Origin: Bacteroidales bacterium
GTDB taxonomy: Bacteria > Bacteroidota > Bacteroidia > Bacteroidales > UBA12077
NCBI GenBank assembly: GCA_030600865.1
Contig: JAUVUS010000111.1
Span: 1 to 7,614, forward strand
Length of the DNA stretch: 7,614 bases
Direction: 5' to 3'
The notes beneath the pieces were generated by a model. That model was not told where the DNA came from. It made no database searches and saw only the letters and a list, made by a program, of their open reading frames with translations. The translations under genes and the position numbers were made by a program. Shown in pieces: positions 1 through 6,675 of this stretch. How positions within the stretch are numbered: the stretch's first letter is position 1; the number at the start of each line of letters is the position of its first letter.

Positions 1-360
1 CCAGTCTCTATACACCAGCCCGATGTTGTTTAATTGTATAGCAATCTCATCTTTCTGTCCAAGTTCTTCTTTTATAATTAGTGCTTTCCTGTAATTCTCA
101 ATTGCCTTATCATATTGCCCCCTTGAATAATACACTAGCCCGATGTTGTTCAAGCCTGTTGCAATACCGCCTTTTTTGCCAAGTTCCTCATTTATAGCCA
201 GCGCTTTTCTGAAATGCTCAATTGCTTTATCATATTGACCCCAGGATTTATACATCATTCCAATGTTGTTTAATCGAATTGCAATACTGCCTTTGTTGCC
301 AAGTTCCTCATCTATAGCCAGCGCTTTCCTGAAATGCTCAATTGCCTTATCATATTGATC
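1..360 (-). repeat. Three tandem 120-nt units encoding 40-aa TPRs
   Basis: Units at 1-120, 121-240 and 241-360 repeat in register at 120 nt. The half-units at 181-240 and 301-360 differ at only about five of 60 positions, while 61-120 is more diverged. A degenerate unit precedes them at 361-480. The array probably continues past the left edge. Near-identity at DNA level, including third codon positions, suggests recent duplication or gene conversion rather than protein selection alone. Confidence 0.85.
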
Positions 361-606
361 CCTTGAATTATACACCAGCCCTATTTTGTTCATCATTATG
401 GCGTAATAATCTTTTCTTCCCTCTTCTTTCCATAAGTTACCAGCAAGGTTATAATAAGTAATTGCATCATTGTAACTGTATTCTTTTATTGCTTTTTCAG
501 CTAAATTGTAATAATCCGTAGCAGTTTGACCAAAAGCTATATTAGCAGATACTAATAGAGCTAAACTTAGCCCTAAAACCGGTAACATAATTCTTCTTAA
601 TTTCAT
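1..606 (-). CDS. Exported TPR-repeat protein, 3' end beyond the window
   Basis: The reading frame runs from an ATG at 606 leftwards with no stop, giving 202 visible residues; the C-terminus is off the window. Residues 1-26 form a signal peptide: basic start (MKLRR), hydrophobic core, and a likely cleavage AFG|QT. A spaced GAGGAGA ribosome site fixes the start. After about 55 less regular residues come tetratricopeptide units with an exact 40-residue period, each with a helix like LNNIGLVYYSRGQYDKAIE followed by a helix like FRKALAINEELG. TPR arrays form solenoids for protein binding, so the product is probably a periplasmic or secreted scaffold. Such repeats also occur as sensor parts of larger signalling proteins, and the missing C-terminus could carry another domain. 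The next gene to the right, also exported, is 362 nt away, so co-transcription is uncertain. The partner is unknown. Confidence 0.9.
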   Translation of the reverse strand, partial: MKLRRIMLPVLGLSLALLVSANIAFGQTATDYYNLAEKAIKEYSYNDAITYYNLAGNLWKEEGRKDYYAIMMNKIGLVYNSRDQYDKAIEHFRKALAIDEELGNKGSIAIRLNNIGMMYKSWGQYDKAIEHFRKALAINEELGKKGGIATGLNNIGLVYYSRGQYDKAIENYRKALIIKEELGQKDEIAIQLNNIGLVYRDW

Positions 607-613
607 TTTCTTT

Positions 614-620
614 TCTCCTC
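614..620 (-). promoter_or_regulatory. Ribosome binding site of the TPR gene
   Basis: Read on the minus strand the bases are GAGGAGA, seven nt before the ATG at 606. It is a strong Shine-Dalgarno match and confirms the start codon that gives a complete signal peptide. Confidence 0.75.
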
Positions 621-637
621 GTTTAATATGTTGTTGG

Positions 638-666
638 ATATCACGGATTATTAATACAGATAGCAA
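638..666 (-). promoter_or_regulatory. Weak sigma70-like promoter candidate for the TPR gene
   Basis: On the minus strand TTGCTA (661-666) is followed after 17 nt by TGATAT (638-643). This would place the transcript start about 25 nt before the ATG. Only four of six and three of six bases match the classical boxes, so this is a spacing-based guess. If the host is a Bacteroidota member, a different consensus would apply. Confidence 0.2.
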
Positions 667-671
667 ATTAT

Positions 672-866
672 TTAAATATCAGTTAACGCCTCCACGCCTG
701 CATAAACAATCGGACTTAGACCAGCTTGTAAAGCGGCTAAAATCTTGGTAGCGACCCCTAATCGTTGAGTTAATCCATTTAACCATGGAGATACAAAGAA
801 CACAAAGGATGATAAAAAATGTTTTAACTTATTGTATATAAGTGACCTCTGTATCTTTGTGTTAAG
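672..866 (-). pseudogene. Possible coding debris in a GC-richer block
   Basis: Positions 681-770 hold about 48% G+C by hand count, well above the AT-rich sequence on either side. One minus-strand frame is open from 866 to a TAA at 672, and its last third reads like real protein (for example RLGVATKILAALQAGLSPIV, then a stop). There is no convincing start or ribosome site, and the upstream part runs through a palindromic repeat, so at most this is the tail of a lost gene. I do not recognise the family. The plus strand of the same block is broken by stops. It could instead be part of a non-coding dispersed element. Confidence 0.25.
787..866. repeat. Imperfect palindrome with ACAAAG-type arms
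   Basis: The left arm at 791-808 (ATACAAAGAACACAAAGG) pairs with the right arm at 846-862 (CCTCTGTATCTTTGTGT) at about 14 of 17 positions plus one bulge, around a loop of about 37 nt. The left arm itself repeats an ACAAAG motif. From memory, similar CACAGAG-rich inverted repeats are dispersed in intergenic regions of several environmental bacteria. Here it lies between the WD40 and TPR genes, where it could act as a processing or termination structure, though no U-tract follows. Confidence 0.5.
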
Positions 867-968
867 TTATGTAAACGATATAGGAACACCATCCAAAATT
901 ATCGTTAGGCAACACAAACTTTTAATTTCCTCTCCATTTATTATAAGTTCATAAAACGATAATTAATT

Positions 969-1982
969 TTAATTATCTACAACATAAGAATATTTCCAAA
1001 TTTTAATCGTTCCATCAAAGCTGGACGTGATGAAGATGTCCTCAATAGGCGAGAAACAAATACTTTTTATTGGACCTTTGTGCTCATCTAAATTGAAAAA
1101 TGTTTCTGTTTTGCTTTTCATATCTAAGAGAACAACTTCATTTCCAGATGTGCATCCGCCGAGAACATAACTATTTCTTGAAAAACTAAGTGAATTTAAT
1201 ATTCCCTGCATAGAAGCAGTTTTTGATATTATACTTTTTTCTGGAATGTTCAATAAATAAATAGGTCCCCCTGAACTTACGGCAAGACTCTTACAATCAG
1301 AAGATATAGCAGCATGCTTAATTCCTTCAGCATCCCAGCTAAAAGAAACGAGTTCTTGATTCTGAATAATATCTATTAATTTTAATATTTTATCCTTTAA
1401 GCATACCATGAATAACTTGTCAGGGCCATCAAATATAAATTTTACTTGAGATCCATATATTTGTGGTAATTGATAATCGCCGATTTGATTTTTTAATATT
1501 AAATCGGTGATTATCGCTTTTTCTCCATCAATAATTGTAACTGCGTATTTCCCATCAGAGGTGCAATAAATACTTCCATTAATATTTGTTATACTCCCCT
1601 TTTCTTTTTTCTTTTTATAATCCCATATTCTTATCCCATTATTTTTAATAAGAACCTCATTTTCATTTGAGAAACATAATACAGACATTTCCTTCAAATT
1701 AGCAATATTTTTACCCCTTTTTACATCCATTATAAAATTATTACCATCCATTGAGATTTGAATTTTTTTTGTGCTAGGATTAAATGAACCATAATATGCT
1801 TCATAGAATAATAAATTTCCATCTGGAGAAAATAATAAATCTGTAGGAATAAGGTTAGATAGCTTTACAGTTTTAATCACTTTAGCTTCTAATTTCTGTT
1901 TAGGCTCTTCAGTTTGTCCTATAGATGATGAAAACATCACTAAGGCAAGGCCAAAAAAAATAATTAAAAATATTCTTTTCAT
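969..1982 (-). CDS. Exported WD40 beta-propeller protein
   Basis: The protein has 337 residues from the ATG at 1982. A longer start at 2012 (MFNIKKRRRN added) is less likely, because AGGAGA lies six nt before the inner ATG and that start gives a normal signal peptide: MKR, hydrophobic core, likely cleavage SSIG|QT. The mature part is a string of beta-propeller blades. The clearest WD40 unit is the last one, residues 299-329, with a GH-like turn (DEHKGPIKSICFSP), the SFDGTIKIW strand and the closing IW. A second is IRIWD near 117-121, and LLFSPDGNLL marks a first blade near 50-59. WD40 propellers are binding platforms with no catalytic residues, so the role is probably periplasmic or surface protein binding. 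The partner is unknown. No lipobox cysteine or membrane anchor is seen after the signal. Confidence 0.88.
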   Translation of the reverse strand: MKRIFLIIFFGLALVMFSSSIGQTEEPKQKLEAKVIKTVKLSNLIPTDLLFSPDGNLLFYEAYYGSFNPSTKKIQISMDGNNFIMDVKRGKNIANLKEMSVLCFSNENEVLIKNNGIRIWDYKKKKEKGSITNINGSIYCTSDGKYAVTIIDGEKAIITDLILKNQIGDYQLPQIYGSQVKFIFDGPDKLFMVCLKDKILKLIDIIQNQELVSFSWDAEGIKHAAISSDCKSLAVSSGGPIYLLNIPEKSIISKTASMQGILNSLSFSRNSYVLGGCTSGNEVVLLDMKSKTETFFNLDEHKGPIKSICFSPIEDIFITSSFDGTIKIWKYSYVVDN

Positions 1983-1988
1983 GTTACG

Positions 1989-1994
1989 TCTCCT
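1989..1994 (-). promoter_or_regulatory. Ribosome binding site that decides the WD40 start
   Basis: On the minus strand this reads AGGAGA, six nt before the ATG at 1982. It lies inside the codons of the longer possible start at 2012, which argues for the inner ATG. Confidence 0.75.
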
Positions 1995-2012
1995 TTTTTT
2001 TATATTAAACAT

Positions 2013-2475
2013 AATTTAAAATAGCATAATTTGTATAGGATCAATTTTAAAGTGCATTTATTTTAAATGTACTAATAACAGGTAACTTATTAGGTGAAGC
2101 ACGTATTTGAATAAATATCCGGATATAAGCATTTTTCAAATGCTTCTTATAATGAATGACTATCATAATCTTTTTCCTGTGTGTGTTGCAAAAGGTATAA
2201 TTACTAAAAGGAGAATAATCATTATTCTTCTTCTCATGATATTAGGGTTTTTTGTCAATATAAAAAATATAATGGTAAATGTCAATTATTTGTGCATCGA
2301 ATAACTTTCATTTATTTTTGTGTATTTATTAATAAATATGAAATCTTTTTCATTTGGGTTATATGTAATAAATAAAGGAAATATTATGAATAGATGTAGA
2401 AATATTTTAAAGGATTATGAAAGTGAAATTATTATTATTTTATAAAACTATTTCGTTTCGTAGTTGTTTCTATTG
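2013..2475. other. AT-rich intergenic stretch with no supported gene
   Basis: No reading frame here has convincing protein character. The longest, plus strand 2107-2304, starts at TTG, has no good ribosome site at that start, and is a low-complexity hydrophobic product of AT-rich DNA. Two symmetric elements stand out. GAATAATCATTATTC at 2213-2227 is a perfect 15-nt palindrome. TATTTATTAATAAATA at 2323-2338 is a perfect 16-nt palindrome nested in a wider inverted repeat (2306-2343) whose outer arms are TTTCAT and ATGAAA. The first loosely resembles a 7-1-7 Fur-type operator, but no gene start lies next to it. The rest shows nothing I can name. Confidence 0.5.
2023..2051 (-). promoter_or_regulatory. 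Candidate sigma70-type promoter of the WD40 gene
   Basis: On the minus strand TTTAAA (2046-2051) and TATGCT (2023-2028) are separated by 17 nt, each matching four of six consensus bases. A transcript start near 2016 would leave a leader of about 34 nt carrying the AGGAGA site. The region is so AT-rich that chance matches are easy. Confidence 0.25.
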
Positions 2476-2628
2476 TTATTTAGTATTCAAATTAAAGTTC
2501 TTTAAAAACTGCTTAAACAAAGCTTCCACATCCATGTTAGGGATTCCCAATTTTTTAAATATTTGTTTATCGGGAAATTCATTTTTAACAATATCTGCAA
2601 AACTTTGCATGTCTGCTTTAATAGTTCC
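2476..2628 (-). pseudogene. Remnant of an AbiEii-type nucleotidyltransferase, last 50 codons
   Basis: The minus-strand frame from 2628 to the TAA at 2476 encodes 50 residues. They align without gaps, stop codon included, to residues 207-256 of the intact nucleotidyltransferase at 5905-6675. By my hand alignment 33 of 50 residues and 109 of 150 bases are identical, and most changes are conservative or silent (for example ADMQSFADIVKNEFPDK against ADMQNFANVVKNELPDK). So this is the end of an old, separately evolved homologue, not a recent copy. The similarity stops abruptly at 2629, where the frame meets a stop. The catalytic N-terminal part is absent, so no activity is expected. It lies 72 nt downstream of the restriction-modification gene in the same orientation. 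The plus-strand frame 2417-2686 over it is its shadow. Confidence 0.85.
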
Positions 2629-2700
2629 TTATTATCTGTTTTTAAATGGCTTTGCTAATTATGAGGATTATGCAAACCTACAATAATAGTGTTCTTTCAC

Positions 2701-5700
2701 TTATTCAATCTCAACTTTATCAATTTCCTTCATTATCCGATCAGTCTCAAAAAGAGCAACAATTATTTTTTGATAATGAAGAATATCTTCAAAGCTTAGT
2801 TGTCTTTCTTTGCGGTCTTTGAGCCATTTTTGAGCTGGTTGGTAACCACCAATATAAAACTCCCAGGCAACGAAAGGAATATTGTCAAAATATTGTTGGT
2901 CGTTAATCCAAATACGACCTAGTTGTTTTTCTGTATCGGTTATTTCCCAATCTGATTTACCTGTTTTCCGAGTAACATTGTTATCTCCATCAGCTGGATA
3001 TTGAGTAATGTACTGTTCTACCTTTGGAGATTCCAATAAATGTATCTGGCGCAATTCTCCGCCAAGCTCCACCAAACTCCAAAATGTTTTCTGGTCTTTT
3101 GGATAAGAAATTCTGGGAAAATCAATTTTTAAGAATTCCTTGTATTTCATCCGATAGCTAGGGGAATGTAATACTGCATATATATAATCTAAAATATCAA
3201 TTGGTGCAAAAGTGTTTTCCTTTTCTTCTTTTTCATTAACAAACTTTAGATCGAGCTGTTCAGATATTTGATTAACAATTTCTTGGTTTAGGTTAGGTTT
3301 TCTGGTTTTACTATCAATTGATGTTTGCTCATTACATTCAGGATAAAGATACAATGGAAATATATAGCCAGTCTCCTTTGTTTGTGAGGAAATTACGCAA
3401 ATATCTGATATGTAATTTGAAATAAAAACATGTTGAAAATCAAATGTACTTTGTTGTCTGCAAGTTAATAGGGATACATTTTTTTTATTAATTAAATGCT
3501 CCATTCTTTTAGCTCCTGGGGTTCCAATAAAACCACGTGTCTTTCCAGTATAAAAGGTATTTCTTAGATCAAAAGGACGATACATGTTAAGCATGAATGA
3601 TTCTGATGTACCATTATCTATAATATCATTCTTTGCATTTTGTACTTTCCAATCTCTAGTATCCTTAACATTATACTTTGATCTTATTTCATCTACAGAG
3701 TTTATCTTGAAATCATTAATTACAGATTCCATCTCTGATTTTGTAAATTTTATGCAGATTTTATCTCTTTCATTCTTTACTCCAGATCCATTCAATAAAA
3801 ATAAATCAGAAAGTGATATCCCTTTATTATAAGCTTTCTCATTTGTAAAATCTTTTGGAACAAAAAAGAAGTAAGGTTCTTTATATCCTAAATTGTTCCA
3901 ATTGAATGTAGATATTGTATTATTAATTAATGTCTGATATTTGATATTTCTTGTGCCGTAAATATCAGTATGACTTACAGTTGCGAGTTTTTCGTTTTTT
4001 GAGGTTTTAATAAATATGTTTATTGAAACACCTTGTTGAATATCAAATACATTTTCATCCTTTGATCCATCTTGTGATACTTCGTTCTTTTTTGCACTTC
4101 CGTGTAAATCTATAATAAAAATTTTATCAAAACTTTCTAAAAGATTTTTTCGCATTTGCCTATGTGTAACACCATCTATAAAGCTGTTGTTAGTTATATA
4201 TGCTAAAACTCCTTCTCCATTTTTCTCAATAAAATGCTGACCATATTTAATAAATTTAATATAATCATCATCTATATTAGTTTTACGTTCATTTAAGTCT
4301 TTTTTATAATCCAACAAAAGGTTTTGAATCCACTCGCCTTTATTAGTGCTGCTAACTGAATAGGGAGGATTTCCAATAACACACATTATAGGTGTATCGC
4401 GCTTTATTTTATTAGCTTCGTTAGCTTCACTACTTAACCAACCGGCAAATAAAGTTCCACTATCAGGATGGTGTTCTTCTAGTGAATTGGTCAGGTAAAT
4501 ATTAAATCGTTGGTCTTTTTTAGGCTTATAACCTGTTTCTGCTAGCAGCATATCCAATTTTAAATGAGCCATGGAGTAAGATGCCATTAATAATTCAAAG
4601 CCATTTAAGCGAGGAATAAGATGTTCTTCTACATATCCACTCCATGCTCCCTTCATGGCTTTAAACTTGGTATTATATATATGCTTCACTACTTCAGCTA
4701 AAAATGTACCTGTTCCTGTTGCCGGGTCAAGAATTTGAACTTTGTGTACTTCATGTTCAACTTCTTTGTAACCCCCTGCGGTTCTTTTATCTTGAGTTTG
4801 TGTTTTAACTTTAACTTTAGTTTTAGAAGTATCGGCTAAACCATCTTTAATGTCAAACTCAGTTTTAAGAATATCATCAACTGCACGCACTATAAAATTT
4901 ACAACAGGTTCTGGTGTGTACCAAACACCTTTTGCTTTACGAAGCTTTGGATCATATTCAGAAAGAAAGGTTTCATAGAAGTGAATTATCGGGTCGTGCA
5001 TTTGGGTACTTTTACCAAAATTATGAAGTAAAGCATCCACATTTGTAGCACGGAAAACTTCAGCAAGGTTATCTACAGTTGTTTTAATACGGTCGTCAAT
5101 ATCAGGTCCAGCTATATAGCCAAAAAGTTTTCGTAAGAAAGGATTAGTTTTTGGTATTAGTTCTGCTGCTTCTTGTCTGCTAAAATCATCTAAAGTTGGG
5201 TCATGCAAACGAGCTGCAAACATACCATAGGCTAGAGTTTGAGCATAAATATCAGCAAATCCTTTTGGAGTTAAATCATGTATCAAAATATGTTTGAAAG
5301 ATTCATACTGTCCACGTATAGAAGTATTCTCCTGTGTTTCTTCATCAGAACTCAAAGCCCGCTCAATGGTATTTTCCAATAATTTAGCTTTGGCTGCCAT
5401 CATTTCGGCAAGCCTTTTCGATGATTTAATAGTTTGCCCCACAAAGGTGCAGAAGTTCTTTATTAGGTTCTCAAACGCTTCGAAATTATCGTTTATAGGT
5501 TTTATAGAATTATCTTCAATCTCTGCAATCTTTATTTCATGAACTAACTCTCCATGCTGAAAAAACCGGAACCAGATGTAATCAGTTATAATCAAATTGT
5601 CAAGTGCTTTTTTATACCGGGTAAATTGTTCTTTATATTGATTGCTTTTTAAGTCCTTCCCAATGTCTTTTGCTTCGATATAACCAATTGGAATTTTACC

Positions 5701-5880
5701 TTTAGTAATTACATAGTCAGGGTTACCGCAATTAGTAACGTTTCTTGGTTCATTGGTTACTTCAATACCTTTTACAATACTCTTTATTAAATTTTGTAAA
5801 TCTCCCCTGAAGGTATGTTCTGTAGAAATGCCTGTTTTATAATGCTTGTTAACTGAATCTATATATTCTTGGATGGTCAT
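2701..5880 (-). CDS. Single-chain restriction-modification enzyme, type IIG / ISP-like without helicase
   Basis: This 1059-residue protein should both methylate adenine in a DNA target and cut unmodified DNA. Residues about 1-120 are a PD-(D/E)XK nuclease with P54-D55 and E69-A-K71. Residues about 190-320 are a helical connector. A gamma-type N6-adenine methylase follows, with GVWYTPEPVV at 318-327, SAM-binding motif I DPATGTGTF at 385-393 and catalytic motif IV NPPY at 504-507. The region after about 600 should hold target recognition. The end from about 890 (DILDYIYAVLHSPSYR, then FYIGGYQPAQKWL at 1008-1020) resembles the C-terminal domain of type ISP enzymes such as LlaBIII. True type ISP enzymes are near 1570 residues with a helicase; no Walker or DEAD motif is seen here, hence a IIG-like mode. 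All key motifs are intact. The ATG is 24 nt after the nucleotidyltransferase stop, with no Shine-Dalgarno. The recognition sequence cannot be read from this. Confidence 0.93.
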   Translation of the reverse strand: MTIQEYIDSVNKHYKTGISTEHTFRGDLQNLIKSIVKGIEVTNEPRNVTNCGNPDYVITKGKIPIGYIEAKDIGKDLKSNQYKEQFTRYKKALDNLIITDYIWFRFFQHGELVHEIKIAEIEDNSIKPINDNFEAFENLIKNFCTFVGQTIKSSKRLAEMMAAKAKLLENTIERALSSDEETQENTSIRGQYESFKHILIHDLTPKGFADIYAQTLAYGMFAARLHDPTLDDFSRQEAAELIPKTNPFLRKLFGYIAGPDIDDRIKTTVDNLAEVFRATNVDALLHNFGKSTQMHDPIIHFYETFLSEYDPKLRKAKGVWYTPEPVVNFIVRAVDDILKTEFDIKDGLADTSKTKVKVKTQTQDKRTAGGYKEVEHEVHKVQILDPATGTGTFLAEVVKHIYNTKFKAMKGAWSGYVEEHLIPRLNGFELLMASYSMAHLKLDMLLAETGYKPKKDQRFNIYLTNSLEEHHPDSGTLFAGWLSSEANEANKIKRDTPIMCVIGNPPYSVSSTNKGEWIQNLLLDYKKDLNERKTNIDDDYIKFIKYGQHFIEKNGEGVLAYITNNSFIDGVTHRQMRKNLLESFDKIFIIDLHGSAKKNEVSQDGSKDENVFDIQQGVSINIFIKTSKNEKLATVSHTDIYGTRNIKYQTLINNTISTFNWNNLGYKEPYFFFVPKDFTNEKAYNKGISLSDLFLLNGSGVKNERDKICIKFTKSEMESVINDFKINSVDEIRSKYNVKDTRDWKVQNAKNDIIDNGTSESFMLNMYRPFDLRNTFYTGKTRGFIGTPGAKRMEHLINKKNVSLLTCRQQSTFDFQHVFISNYISDICVISSQTKETGYIFPLYLYPECNEQTSIDSKTRKPNLNQEIVNQISEQLDLKFVNEKEEKENTFAPIDILDYIYAVLHSPSYRMKYKEFLKIDFPRISYPKDQKTFWSLVELGGELRQIHLLESPKVEQYITQYPADGDNNVTRKTGKSDWEITDTEKQLGRIWINDQQYFDNIPFVAWEFYIGGYQPAQKWLKDRKERQLSFEDILHYQKIIVALFETDRIMKEIDKVEIE

Positions 5881-5904
5881 GTTGTTATTTTTACAAAGTA
5901 ATTT
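5881..5904 (-). other. 24-nt spacer lacking a Shine-Dalgarno site
   Basis: On the minus strand the leader before the restriction-modification ATG is A/T-only apart from a few bases (ACTTTGTAAAAATAACAAC) and holds no purine-rich GGAG-type site. The short spacer with no terminator supports co-transcription. Initiation here probably relies on an unstructured A-rich leader or on re-initiation after the toxin gene. Confidence 0.5.
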
Positions 5905-6675
5905 TTATTTTTTCTCCAATTTAAAGTTACTCAAAAATTGTTTAAATAACGCATCTACATCTATTTGTGGTAAACCTAAATCCTTGAACATTCTTTTATC
6001 TGGCAATTCATTTTTAACCACATTAGCGAAATTTTGCATATCTGCTTTTATTGAGTCAGGTAATTCAAATACTTCTTCAGAAGTAAGCATAGTTGCCATT
6101 CTAAACACATCTGTTTTGTGCTTGCGAATGTTTTTCGAATCAACTTTTTTACCTTTCTCTTTCTGATCAGTCATATCTAAAAAAGCTTTTGCCTTTAAGC
6201 AAATTAATGCTTCTGCATTTGCTATATTTATATTGTTTTCGACTGTACTATGCTCAATTGTATAATTATAGTAATCATCATCGAGTAAGATTGCTGATAA
6301 ACTTGATACATCATCATCAACAGGAATAGGTGTTAAATGGGTGTCTTCTTCTAAATCAATATCAGGAATTCTTGAAAAAAGCTCAACTTGTTTTGGAAAT
6401 TCCTTATTTTTAGGATTCAAGAAACGATAATACTTTCGTTTATCTTCACTTTTTTCTTTACGCTCGTAATCAGCTTCCTTAATAAATGCCCAAAACTGTT
6501 TTACAAATTCTGGTTTTAAAGCTTCCACAATAAGAATCATATCAATATCCTTGGTGGCTCTTGGTGTGAATCCTGCATCATCTAAAATAATATCACATGC
6601 TGTGCCACCAATTATGATATAATTGCCTGCAAAATCTTTAAAATACTCACGAAATTTATCTAATCCTATTACCAT
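5905..6675 (-). CDS. AbiEii-like nucleotidyltransferase, toxin of a type IV TA-like pair
   Basis: The 256-residue protein has the nucleotidyltransferase core of the AbiEii/AbiGii toxin family. It shows G23-G24-T-A followed by D43-I-D45-M, the metal-binding hG[GS]...DxD signature, with E98 in KQVELF a possible third acidic ligand. Further on, LKAKAFLD at 160-167 and the basic helix SKNIRKHKTDVFR at 180-192 match the conserved second half of the family. AbiEii proteins use nucleotides, classically GTP, and related MenT toxins add nucleotides to tRNA; this protein's substrate is not known. Its ATG overlaps the stop of the upstream AbiEi-like gene (bases ATGGTAA), implying translational coupling as in AbiE-type pairs. 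No Shine-Dalgarno precedes it. A diverged copy of its last 50 codons lies beyond the next gene. A housekeeping nucleotidyltransferase is a less likely alternative. Confidence 0.9.
   Translation of the reverse strand: MVIGLDKFREYFKDFAGNYIIIGGTACDIILDDAGFTPRATKDIDMILIVEALKPEFVKQFWAFIKEADYERKEKSEDKRKYYRFLNPKNKEFPKQVELFSRIPDIDLEEDTHLTPIPVDDDVSSLSAILLDDDYYNYTIEHSTVENNINIANAEALICLKAKAFLDMTDQKEKGKKVDSKNIRKHKTDVFRMATMLTSEEVFELPDSIKADMQNFANVVKNELPDKRMFKDLGLPQIDVDALFKQFLSNFKLEKK

Noticed and set aside
904..910. GTTAGGC as an integron attC core site
   Set aside because: No matching RYYYAAC partner and no attC-like inner pair at a suitable distance.
2107..2304. Plus-strand 65-residue hydrophobic reading frame
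   Set aside because: TTG start, no ribosome site at that start, low-complexity content expected from AT-rich DNA, and no recognisable family.
2339..2452. Short plus-strand frame of 19 codons after AAAGGAAAT
   Set aside because: Has a fair ribosome site but the product is very short and has no recognisable character.
2652..2675. Stem-loop after the restriction-modification stop as a terminator
   Set aside because: The stem is about eight AT-rich pairs with a bulge and no U-tract follows on the minus strand.
2417..2686. Plus-strand 89-residue frame
   Set aside because: Antisense shadow of the nucleotidyltransferase remnant. It resembles the antisense frame 5846-6166 only because both oppose the same coding sequence.
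3584..3832. Plus-strand frames inside the restriction-modification gene (also 5294-5542)
   Set aside because: They lie opposite a long, motif-complete coding gene and have no protein character of their own.
5846..6166. Plus-strand 106-residue frame
   Set aside because: Opposite the 3' end of the intact nucleotidyltransferase gene.
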